NCBI GenBank assembly: GCA_964235615.1
Contig: CAXSEE010000242.1
Span: 1-5,937, forward strand
Direction of reading: 5' to 3'
Origin: Lichenicoccus sp964235615
GTDB lineage: Bacteria > Pseudomonadota > Alphaproteobacteria > Acetobacterales > Acetobacteraceae
Length of the DNA stretch: 5,937 nucleotides
Position numbers and translations under genes: made by a program
Notes under the pieces: model-generated
Seen by the model: only the letters and a program-made list of their open reading frames with translations
Databases searched by the model: none
What the model was told of the DNA's origin: nothing
Shown: positions 1 to 5,882 of the stretch, piece by piece
How the letters are laid out: every line of letters begins with the position of its first letter
Position numbering within the stretch: the stretch's first letter is position 1

Positions 1-1500
1 GGCGCGGCTGTGGGCCATCTCATGCTGGGTCGCGATGCCGATCGGCAGGGTGGTGTCCAGCACCACCCCCTGCCACCCGGCCCCCAGCGCCGTGTAGAGC
101 CCCACCGTGTCGCGCAGACGGGCCAGATCGCCCAGGGCGGCAGCGTTCTCGCTCTGGTAGGTGGCCCGTTCCGCGCTCAACACGTCGATGAAGCCGCTCA
201 GGCCGGCGGCATACAGCGTGCGCGCGCGTTCCAGCGCCAGCACATTATAGGCCGCCGCGCGATGCAGCACGACGCTGCGGTCGCGGTCGTTCTGGTAGGC
301 CACCAACTGGTCCTCGACCTCGCGGAAGGCGGTCAGCACGGTCTGGTAGTAGGACAGCCGCGCCGCCTCGGCTTCGGCGCGTGCCTCGCGCACCTGCGCG
401 TTCAGCCGGCCGCCGTGATAGAGCGGCTGGACCGCGCTGAGCACGAGCTGGAAGGCCAGGCTGTCGGCCATGAACAGCTCGTGGATCATGCTCGACTGCA
501 GGCCGAGCGACAGCGGCAGCGAGAAGTCGGGATAGAGCGAGGCAACGGCGACGCCGATGCGGGCGGTGGCTTCGGCGTATCGACGCTCGGCCTCGCGTAT
601 GTCGGGACGGTTGGCGATCACCATCGACGGCAGCGTGATCGGCAGCGCCGGCACGCGCGGCAACGGTCCGGGCTGTTGCAGCGTCGCCTCCAGGCTGTCT
701 CCGATCGGCATCTGGCCGACCAGAACCGTGATGGCGTGCGAGAGCTGGGCGATCTCGGTGCGCAGCGGCTGTGTCGTGGAGCGCTGGGTTTCCAGCTCGG
801 CCTGTGCCTGCGCCACCTGCAGCGTGGTGCCGAGCCCCTGGTTGAAAATGCGCTGGGTCAGCGCGAGGCCGTGCGTGGCGGTGGCGATGTTGCGCTCGGC
901 GATATCGAGCTGCCGCTGCGCCGCACGCAGGCTGACATAGTCGCCGGCGAGTTCGCCCAGCACGGCCAGCAGCATGCCGCGGCGCTCCTCGATGCCGGCG
1001 CCGACCTCGGCGTCCTGCGCCTCGACCTGGCGGCGGATGCGCCCGAAGATGTCGAGCTCCCAGCTCGCGGTGAAGCCCGGGTTCCAGAACCGGTTGCTCG
1101 TCGATATATTCGGCAGCGGCGGATATTGCAGGGTATTCGAGAAGCGCTGGATACCGGCCAGGCCGGACGCGTCGATCTGCGGCGCCAGGGTGGCGGAGAT
1201 CTCCTCGCGCACGTCTCGGGCCGCGAGCAGCCGCTGGCCGGCAATGCGCAGGTCGAGGTTGCCGGCCACTGCCGCGGTCACGAGACGGTCCAGCACCGGA
1301 TCCTGGAACGATGCCCACCAGTCGCGCATCTGCGCCTCGGTGCGCGCGATCTCGGCGGCGGTGGCCGGATGCTCGGTCCAGCCCGGCAATGTGCCCAGTT
1401 GCGGCGGGGCGTAACGCGGCCCCGGCGTGCAGGCTGCCAATGTGCCAGCCGCAAGCATGAACACGCAGCGCAGACCCGATCGCGGCTGGCGACGGGTCAT
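1..1500 (-). CDS. NodT-family outer-membrane efflux lipoprotein (partial at left edge)
   Basis: Outer-membrane channel of a tripartite exporter, expected to form a trimeric TolC-like barrel and periplasmic tunnel that docks on the HlyD-type adaptor encoded just upstream. The frame runs 500 codons from ATG at 1500 to base 1 without a stop, so the end lies outside the window; family members are usually 450-500 residues, so little is missing. The N-terminus has basic residues, a hydrophobic stretch (about 12-23) and a lipobox L-A-A-C with the lipidated Cys at 24. Family landmarks follow in order: DWWASFQDPVLDRLV (60-74), SWELDIFGRIRR (146-157), NRPDIREAERRYAEA (297-311), QPLYHGGRL (358-366) and AAGLSGFIDVLSAER (431-445), covering both repeats of the OEP fold. 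The start lies 8 bases after the adaptor stop, with only a weak GAGCCGG ribosome site, suggesting translational coupling. Family assignment is firm; the substrate is unknown. Confidence 0.93.
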   Translation of the reverse strand, partial: MTRRQPRSGLRCVFMLAAGTLAACTPGPRYAPPQLGTLPGWTEHPATAAEIARTEAQMRDWWASFQDPVLDRLVTAAVAGNLDLRIAGQRLLAARDVREEISATLAPQIDASGLAGIQRFSNTLQYPPLPNISTSNRFWNPGFTASWELDIFGRIRRQVEAQDAEVGAGIEERRGMLLAVLGELAGDYVSLRAAQRQLDIAERNIATATHGLALTQRIFNQGLGTTLQVAQAQAELETQRSTTQPLRTEIAQLSHAITVLVGQMPIGDSLEATLQQPGPLPRVPALPITLPSMVIANRPDIREAERRYAEATARIGVAVASLYPDFSLPLSLGLQSSMIHELFMADSLAFQLVLSAVQPLYHGGRLNAQVREARAEAEAARLSYYQTVLTAFREVEDQLVAYQNDRDRSVVLHRAAAYNVLALERARTLYAAGLSGFIDVLSAERATYQSENAAALGDLARLRDTVGLYTALGAGWQGVVLDTTLPIGIATQHEMAHSRA

Positions 1501-1508
1501 GATCCGGC

Positions 1509-2429
1509 TCAGAGATGATCCTCGAGCCAGGAGCCGAGCCGCGCACGGCTTCGCGTCGCTTCGCGGCCGACGCTGACCGAGCAGGTCATGCCGGCGGCGA
1601 GCAGGATCCCGTCCGGGACATGGTCGATATGCACGCGCACCGGAATGCGCTGGGCGAGGCGCACCCAGGTGAACACCGGGTTGACCGTCTGCAGCCCGAG
1701 CCGGTCGGGCGTGCTGTTCTGGTCCTGGATGCCGCGGGTGATGCTCTCGACATGGCCGCCGATGATCCCGTCATAGCCCATGAGCTTGATCCGCGCGGGA
1801 TCGCCGACATGCACGCCGCCGATCTTGGTCTCCTCGAAATAGCCATAGACCCAGAAACTGTCGGAATCGAGCAGGGCGAGGCGCGGCTGCCCGGCGGTGA
1901 CATAGTCTCCCGCGCGCAGGTTGAGGTTGGTGACATAGCCGTTGACAGGCGCATACAGCGTCGAGCGCGCGAGGTTGAGCCGGGCGACGTCGAGCTCGGC
2001 CTGATCGGCATCGACCGAGGCCTGCGCGGTGGCGGCCACGCTGTTGAAGCGCTCGCGTTCCTCCGCCGAAACGATGCCGCTCAACCCCTGGCGCCGCCTG
2101 GCGTCGGACTGGCGCAGGCGCAGATCCTCCTGGCTGGTCTCGATGCGTGCGTGAGCCGAGGCGATCGCCAGGCGGAAGCGCTCCGGGTCGATCACGAACA
2201 GCGGCTGGCCGCGATGGACCAGCTCGTTGTCATGCACCAGGACCTGCGTGACGGTGCCGGGCACCTCCGAGGCGACGTCGACCACGTAGGCGCGCACGCG
2301 GCCGTCGCGGGTCCAGGGGGCGATCATGTAGGTGCGCCACAGGGCCGTTCCGAGCACGACGGCGAGGGTCACCATGGCGAGCGTGACCGCGACGCGGATC
2401 GCGTTACGGAGCAGGGACAGCAGGGTCAT
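1509..2429 (-). CDS. HlyD-family periplasmic adaptor (AaeA-like membrane fusion protein)
   Basis: Periplasmic adaptor that links the inner-membrane FUSC pump to the outer-membrane channel. The 306-residue length is close to E. coli AaeA (about 310). One N-terminal membrane anchor is visible (about residues 11-31, ending before WRTYMIAPWTRDGRVRAYVV). It is followed by the first lipoyl half (about 47-82, SEVPGTVTQVLVHDNELVHRG), a charged alpha-helical hairpin (84-155), the second lipoyl half (157-189, LYAPVNGYVTNLNLRAGDYV), a beta-barrel region beginning SFWVYGYFEETKI, and a membrane-proximal segment containing NPVFTWVRLAQRIPVRVHID (250-269). These are hallmarks of adaptors paired with FUSC/AaeB pumps rather than RND pumps. 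A GGAGAGG ribosome site (2443-2449) lies 13 bases before the ATG, slightly far. The gene follows the DUF1656 gene by 31 bases and precedes the channel gene by 8. The symbol is withheld because the substrate is not known. Confidence 0.93.
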   Translation of the reverse strand: MTLLSLLRNAIRVAVTLAMVTLAVVLGTALWRTYMIAPWTRDGRVRAYVVDVASEVPGTVTQVLVHDNELVHRGQPLFVIDPERFRLAIASAHARIETSQEDLRLRQSDARRRQGLSGIVSAEERERFNSVAATAQASVDADQAELDVARLNLARSTLYAPVNGYVTNLNLRAGDYVTAGQPRLALLDSDSFWVYGYFEETKIGGVHVGDPARIKLMGYDGIIGGHVESITRGIQDQNSTPDRLGLQTVNPVFTWVRLAQRIPVRVHIDHVPDGILLAAGMTCSVSVGREATRSRARLGSWLEDHL

Positions 2430-2460
2430 GACGGCAGGACGCCCTCTCCGGATCGCGGCA

Positions 2461-2655
2461 TCAGATCAGCAGCACGAGCAGCGACAGCACGCACAGATAG
2501 AGCGCCACCTCGAACAGGGCGAGATGCCAGACCAGCCGCATGAAGCCGACCCGCCACATCGCCGCGCGCAGCAGCAGCGTGATCGGCAGGGCGGCAAGCG
2601 CATACAGCATGATCGGCGCGAACAGAACGCCGCCGAAATTGACTTCGCTCAGCAT
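2461..2655 (-). CDS. DUF1656 (AaeX-like) small inner-membrane protein
   Basis: A 64-residue hydrophobic protein of the DUF1656 family, whose members sit beside FUSC pumps and HlyD adaptors (AaeX in E. coli, 67 residues). Two membrane helices are visible, about residues 10-30 (VLFAPIMLYALAALPITLLL) and 44-64. Between them is the family signature around MRLVWHLALFEVALYL (39-54), matching the usual RxxWHxALFxxALx pattern, and the Glu near the N-terminus (MLSEVNFGG) also fits. The start is fixed by a TGATG junction: the A of the pump gene's stop codon is the A of this gene's ATG. No clear ribosome site precedes it, so translation probably depends on ribosomes finishing the pump gene. The molecular role of the family is not established; a structural or assembly role in the pump complex is an inference from its conserved neighbourhood. 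Confidence 0.9.
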   Translation of the reverse strand: MLSEVNFGGVLFAPIMLYALAALPITLLLRAAMWRVGFMRLVWHLALFEVALYLCVLSLLVLLI

Positions 2656-4844
2656 CAGCCGGCAGCCGCGTCGTGGAGAACCCGGTCCTGAATGATGGAG
2701 TCCTGACTGATGAAGTCCTGAATGTTGAAGTTTGGGGAGAGGAAATCGGGGACGGCCTCGATCAGGGTGCCGATCTCGGCCAACAGGGCGGCCAGGCGCC
2801 GCGTGCCGGGCGCCGCCTCGTCGGTCATCAGGCGGCGGGCGGCATCGCGCGCGAGCGAGGCCACCGCATGCGGCTCCTGTCCGAGGCGGGAGGCTGCCCG
2901 CAGCACGGCCAGGCCGGCTGCGTGCCCGGGATGTTCCGGGCTCCCGGCCAGCAGCTCGCGCAGGCGAAGCAGGTTGCGGCCGAGCTCGATGACGATGAAG
3001 CTGGAGTCGATGATCCGCGGCCGCAGCCGGCTGTCCATCGGCTGCAGGCGCTGGATCAGCCGCGACACCTTCTGCATCTGCAGGCTCTCCCACACCTCGA
3101 TGATCGGAGCCGCCCGCCCGGTGCCTAGCCTGGCCACCGCCGCCGTGATCGAGCGGACCAGGCGGTTGGCGTCGCGCTTCGGGTTCGAAGGCAGCAGGGC
3201 GCGGAACACCACGACCAGGGCGGCCGTCCCCATGGCGAAGGCGAGCCAGTTGTTGAACAAGGCGACGTCGTTGAAGGCGATCGGGTTGTTCACCGAGATC
3301 ATGGCGTTGAAGAACACCACGTAGCCGAACGCGCGCAGCGCGTAGCGCGGGTGGAACTGGAACCAGATCCCCGGCAGCAGGCAGATCGCAAGTGCGACGA
3401 CCAGGAGCGGAAAGCCGGTGATCTGCGGCAGCAGCAGCGTCTCGCAGACCAGGCTGGCCGGGATCGCGAGCAGGGTGCCGATCGAGAAGTCGATGCTGGC
3501 GCGGGAAGCGCTCGGGTTGGTGGCGAGCAGGCAGGCGGCCGGCACCAGGTAGCTCAGCAGGGTCGGGCCGGCGGACCACTGGGTGACATACCAGAACAGG
3601 AAGGCGATCATCGTGACGATGGCCCCGCGCAGGCCGTTGCGCAGAGCGGTCGGCCAGTCGAGGAACAGGCGCAGCCGGACGCCCGCATGACGCCTGTGGC
3701 TGGCGTCCGGCGGCTGGATCAGGCGCGATACCGCCAGGTGCAGGCGGGTCAGCAGGTCATGGACGTGTTCGAGCGTCGCGAGCTGGTCGAGCTGGGTCCC
3801 CAATCCTTCATCGTCTGGGGAGTCTTGGTCGGCCTTGGCCTCGAAGCGGGCGGCGAGCCGGTCGCGTGTCTCGGCGAGGCGGTCGAGCGTGGCGCCCGAC
3901 GATGCGGGATCGAGCGACGCCATGGCCTCCAGCGCCGGACGGACCTCGTCCGCGAGTGCGGCGTACCGCCCCAGCCGGCCATAGAACGGGTTCAGGGCGG
4001 TGAGTGCCCCCATCAGGCCTGCCGCACCCAGGCGCAGCCGGCCGGCCCGGCGGGCGATCTCGTAGCTGTCGGCCGCGGCATATTCGATGACCTCGCCCAA
4101 TCCGTCCGCCTGGGCCAGCAGAGTGCCGCGCCGGCCGTAGAACTGGCTCGGCAGGGCGCCCAGAGCGGCGAGGCCCAGAGTGCCGAGGCCCGGAGCGCCG
4201 ATGCCTGGAGGTCCGGCCGGAGTTGGCGGGACGGCATGGCCGGCGAGGATCGCGCCGGTGTTGCGGATCAGGGCCAGTGTGACGCTGCCCAGGCGAGAGG
4301 GCGGGCGGACGTTGGTCAGCAGGAACACCAGGGCAGCCGAGGCGATCCCCAGCGAGACCGCGGAGAGGCGGGCGACCGCGCTGGTGAAGACATCCTCGGG
4401 AGCGGCGAAGGCCGGGCTGCAGACGATGATGATGGTGTAGCCCGCCAGCACCGCGCCATAGGCCTTGAAGAAGCGGAGCAGGGTGGAGGCGATGCAGGCC
4501 GCGCCGATGAACAGCGAGAACACCAGCGCGAACAGGATCGGGCTCTGGCCGAGCGAGGCCATCAGCAGCACGGCGATGGCCGCACCCAGGACCGTGCCCG
4601 ACAGCCGCCATACGCTCTTGGAGATCAGCGCGCCGGTCACCGGGTTGGCGACGATCAGCACGGTGATGACCGAGGATAGCGGCGACTCCAGTTGCAGGGC
4701 GAACGCGGCATAGAGGGCGATCGAAACCGCGGTCATGGTGCGCAGGCAATAGAGGATCGTGGGGGCGACCGTGCGCCAGGGCGGCAGCGCCGTGCGCATC
4801 GCCTCGTGCAACAGCCCCCGCGTTCGAGAGGCGATTACATTCAT
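2655..4844 (-). CDS. FUSC-family inner-membrane efflux transporter (AaeB / fusaric-acid-resistance type)
   Basis: Inner-membrane pump of the exporter, 729 residues. It has the duplicated FUSC layout: six membrane helices (about residues 29-177), a soluble domain (about 180-400), six more helices (about 404-552) and a C-terminal soluble region (553-729). Typical stretches are SVITVLIVANPVTGALISKS (58-77), with its counterpart SYLVPAACLLATNPSASRAS (431-450), and FGYVVFFNAMISVNNPIAFN (506-525). Characterised relatives export aromatic carboxylates (AaeB) or fusaric acid, so a small organic or aromatic acid is plausible here but not shown. The ATG at 4844 has only a weak GGGA six bases upstream; ATG 4799 is in frame but would lose 15 residues. 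It is the first gene of the operon and overlaps the DUF1656 gene by one base. Odd points are a Pro/Gly-rich pentapeptide repeat after the first helix bundle (214-228), a coiled-coil-like LDRLAETRDRLAARFE (320-335) and a second pentapeptide repeat near the C-terminus (707-721). Confidence 0.94.
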   Translation of the reverse strand: MNVIASRTRGLLHEAMRTALPPWRTVAPTILYCLRTMTAVSIALYAAFALQLESPLSSVITVLIVANPVTGALISKSVWRLSGTVLGAAIAVLLMASLGQSPILFALVFSLFIGAACIASTLLRFFKAYGAVLAGYTIIIVCSPAFAAPEDVFTSAVARLSAVSLGIASAALVFLLTNVRPPSRLGSVTLALIRNTGAILAGHAVPPTPAGPPGIGAPGLGTLGLAALGALPSQFYGRRGTLLAQADGLGEVIEYAAADSYEIARRAGRLRLGAAGLMGALTALNPFYGRLGRYAALADEVRPALEAMASLDPASSGATLDRLAETRDRLAARFEAKADQDSPDDEGLGTQLDQLATLEHVHDLLTRLHLAVSRLIQPPDASHRRHAGVRLRLFLDWPTALRNGLRGAIVTMIAFLFWYVTQWSAGPTLLSYLVPAACLLATNPSASRASIDFSIGTLLAIPASLVCETLLLPQITGFPLLVVALAICLLPGIWFQFHPRYALRAFGYVVFFNAMISVNNPIAFNDVALFNNWLAFAMGTAALVVVFRALLPSNPKRDANRLVRSITAAVARLGTGRAAPIIEVWESLQMQKVSRLIQRLQPMDSRLRPRIIDSSFIVIELGRNLLRLRELLAGSPEHPGHAAGLAVLRAASRLGQEPHAVASLARDAARRLMTDEAAPGTRRLAALLAEIGTLIEAVPDFLSPNFNIQDFISQDSIIQDRVLHDAAAG
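2682..2726. repeat. Three 15-bp tandem units in the pump gene's 3' end
   Basis: Three consecutive 15-base units on the plus strand (2682-2696, 2697-2711, 2712-2726), all sharing the core GTCCTGA followed by (A/C)TG. They lie in frame in the minus-strand FUSC gene and encode the pentapeptides NIQDF, ISQDS and IIQDR (residues 707-721), eight residues before the stop. The Q-D pair is kept in every copy. This was read directly from the sequence; its function is unknown. Confidence 0.75.
4161..4205. repeat. Three 15-bp tandem units in the pump gene's cytoplasmic loop
   Basis: Three 15-base units (4161-4175, 4176-4190, 4191-4205). Neighbouring units match at 13 of 15 and 12 of 15 positions; a fourth, much weaker unit may follow at 4206-4220. 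They are in frame in the minus-strand FUSC gene and encode GIGAP, GLGTL and GLAAL (residues 214-228), preceded by a Pro-rich PPTPAGPP. They lie between the first helix bundle and the soluble domain, where length change would be tolerated. Confidence 0.7.
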
Positions 4845-4875
4845 GATGGGTCCCGCGCGTCGTCCGGGCGCGCCT

Positions 4876-4889
4876 CAAGCGCAGGCTTG
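4876..4889. repeat. Small inverted repeat in the pump leader
   Basis: CAAGC (4876-4880) and GCTTG (4885-4889) form a perfect five-base inverted repeat around a four-base loop, GCAG. It begins 32 bases upstream of the pump ATG. In the minus-strand transcript it would be a short hairpin in the leader; as DNA it could be a binding site. A stem of five is common by chance in such G+C-rich DNA. Confidence 0.3.
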
Positions 4890-4943
4890 GCAAGTCTCCC
4901 GATCACCTGGAGGAATTGCTGCCCGAACGACTGGCTCAAGGTC

Positions 4944-4959
4944 TTACCGGATCCGGAAA
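4944..4959. promoter_or_regulatory. Candidate operator: 16-bp palindrome with CCGGATCCGG core
   Basis: The sequence TTACCGGATCCGGAAA is an inverted repeat matching in 7 of 8 base pairs, with a perfect ten-base core. It begins eleven bases past the predicted -10 box of the pump promoter, roughly +4 to +19 relative to the predicted start. Repressors of the TetR and MarR types often bind at such a place. The palindrome is seen directly; its use as an operator and the identity of the protein are inference. Confidence 0.4.
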
Positions 4960-4969
4960 TGTAACGCGG

Positions 4970-4998
4970 CTAGTAGGTTTCACGCGCGCGACCGTCAA
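4970..4998 (-). promoter_or_regulatory. Predicted sigma-70-type promoter for the efflux operon
   Basis: On the minus strand, TTGACG (4998-4993) matches the -35 consensus at five of six positions. After a 17-base spacer it is followed by TACTAG (4975-4970), a weak -10 that keeps the first T, the A and the fifth-position A. Transcription would start near 4963, leaving an untranslated leader of about 119 bases before the pump ATG. The good -35 and ideal spacing support it; the poor -10 suggests a weak or activator-assisted promoter. Confidence 0.4.
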
Positions 4999-5024
4999 GC
5001 GAAGCCGGTCCTTCCGGGTGATGC

Positions 5025-5052
5025 TTGATCTTTCGTCGCCTGCCTGTATCTG
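5025..5052 (+). promoter_or_regulatory. Predicted promoter for the universal stress protein gene
   Basis: TTGATC (5025-5030) and TATCTG (5047-5052), separated by 16 bases, resemble -35 and -10 boxes with four and three of six consensus matches. Transcription would start near 5059, giving a short leader of about 20 bases that contains the GGAGG ribosome site. It is a modest match that could arise by chance. Confidence 0.33.
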
Positions 5053-5068
5053 AGGAGCGCCAAAGGTC

Positions 5069-5073
5069 GGAGG
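5069..5073 (+). promoter_or_regulatory. Ribosome binding site deciding the stress protein start
   Basis: A strong GGAGG lies six bases before ATG 5080, a good spacing, but directly abuts the in-frame ATG at 5074, which is too close. This favours 5080 as the start. A weaker AAAGG at 5062-5066 could serve 5074, so the two-codon-longer form cannot be excluded. Confidence 0.6.
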
Positions 5074-5079
5074 ATGGTC

Positions 5080-5871
5080 ATGCGCAGGATCTTCGTGCCG
5101 CTGCGGGGGCCGGATGATGCCTCGGCGCTGCTGCCTCTGGCGGGAGATCTGGCCGTGCAGTCCGGGGCGCAGGTCGAGGCCGCCCTGGTCACCGATGCTG
5201 CCGGCCCGCACGAGGAAGCGGCCAGGCATGCCGCGGACGCCGCCGACGCGCGAGCCATCTTCACGCGCTGGTCGGAGACGGCGGCGGTCGCGGCCGGATG
5301 GCGGGAGATCCCTGAAGGCGTGGTCTACGCCGGCGCCTCGTTGGGGCGGGCCAGCGACCTGACCATCACCCAGGCTTCCGGCGACCGCCGCTTCCGCGAC
5401 GCGCTGCTGGCTTCGGGACGGCTGACGCTGCTGGCTCCGTCACGTCCGCGCGCCGCACCCGCGCTGCTCGATCATGTGGTCGTGGCCTGGGACGGCAGTG
5501 CGGGAAGCGCGCATGCGCTCGGACAGTCTCTGGTCCTGCTCGCGCGGGCGGGGTCCGTCCAGATCGTCATCATCGGCCGCAACACCGTGGGCGCGCGGGC
5601 ACGCGAGGCGATGCTGTCCTATGTCCTGCTCCATAACGAGCACACCCGCCTGGTGGTGCATGACAACGCCCATCGGCAGACCGGCCGCGTCCTGCTCGAC
5701 GCGTTGCGCGACGGAGCGGCGAGCCTGGTGGTGATGGGCGTCTGTGGGCGCTCGCATTCCTCGGCGATCCAGCCCGCTGGAGCCACGGCCGTCCAGGGAG
5801 GCACCATCATGGGCGGCACCATCCTCAAGGTGATCGAGGACGGCCGCATCCCGATCCTGACCGCAAGCTGA
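5080..5871 (+). CDS. Two-domain universal stress protein (UspA family)
   Basis: Cytoplasmic protein of the universal stress protein superfamily, 263 residues from the preferred start (265 if ATG 5074 is used). The first domain (about 1-125) is degenerate: it begins RRIFVPLRG and ends FRDALLASGRLTLLAPS, with no nucleotide-binding glycine motif. The second domain (about 131-263) is recognisable from DHVVVAWDGSAGSAHAL, with the nucleotide-contacting Asp at 138, then LLDALRDGAASLVVMGVCGRS (205-225) and a C-terminal strand RIPILTAS. In the family the nucleotide loop reads G-2x-G-9x-G-(S/T). Here G220 and G223 are followed by 21 residues before MGGT (244-247), so the loop is about 12 residues longer and contains a duplicated GGTIM/GGTIL. 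ATP binding is therefore uncertain. The gene is transcribed divergently from the efflux operon. A stress-linked role is inferred from the family; a functional tie to the exporter is speculative. Confidence 0.88.
   Translation: MRRIFVPLRGPDDASALLPLAGDLAVQSGAQVEAALVTDAAGPHEEAARHAADAADARAIFTRWSETAAVAAGWREIPEGVVYAGASLGRASDLTITQASGDRRFRDALLASGRLTLLAPSRPRAAPALLDHVVVAWDGSAGSAHALGQSLVLLARAGSVQIVIIGRNTVGARAREAMLSYVLLHNEHTRLVVHDNAHRQTGRVLLDALRDGAASLVVMGVCGRSHSSAIQPAGATAVQGGTIMGGTILKVIEDGRIPILTAS
5797..5826. repeat. 15-bp tandem duplication in the stress protein's nucleotide loop
   Basis: Two adjacent 15-base units (5797-5811 and 5812-5826) are identical at 12 of 15 positions and share GGCACCATC. They encode GGTIM and GGTIL (residues 240-249) exactly where the family's conserved Gly-Gly-Thr/Ser sits before the last helix. 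This suggests an in-frame duplication of the motif. Confidence 0.65.
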
Positions 5872-5882
5872 GCTGGCGCCGG

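Noticed and set aside
10..1518. A 502-codon plus-strand open frame antisense to the channel gene
   Set aside because: It is rich in Gln, Arg, Ala and Gly with no recognisable domain, while the minus strand encodes a clear NodT-family protein. Antisense frames of this length are expected from strong third-position G+C bias.
1515..2543. A 342-codon plus-strand open frame antisense to the adaptor and DUF1656 genes
   Set aside because: Its composition is His/Asp/Arg/Ala rich without motifs, and it crosses two well-supported minus-strand genes.
2461..3579. A 372-codon minus-strand frame ending with the DUF1656 protein, as if a longer fusion
   Set aside because: Upstream of the ATG at 2655 this frame is an Arg/Pro/Ala-rich out-of-frame reading of the pump gene. 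Only the last 64 codons match the DUF1656 family.
3351..4679. A 442-codon plus-strand open frame antisense to the pump gene
   Set aside because: It is a low-complexity Gln/Arg/Gly/Asp translation, the mirror of membrane-helix codons on the minus strand.
4909..4922. A sigma-54-like GG-N10-GC spacing
   Set aside because: The surrounding bases do not match TGGCAC or TTGCW at the correct positions.
5025..5039. A possible FNR/FixK-type site beginning TTGAT
   Set aside because: Only the TTGAT half is present. The expected ATCAA half four bases later is absent.
5021..5053. A ten-codon plus-strand mini-frame just before the stress protein gene (ATG 5021 to TGA 5053)
   Set aside because: It has no ribosome site and would start upstream of the predicted transcription start; it is probably chance.
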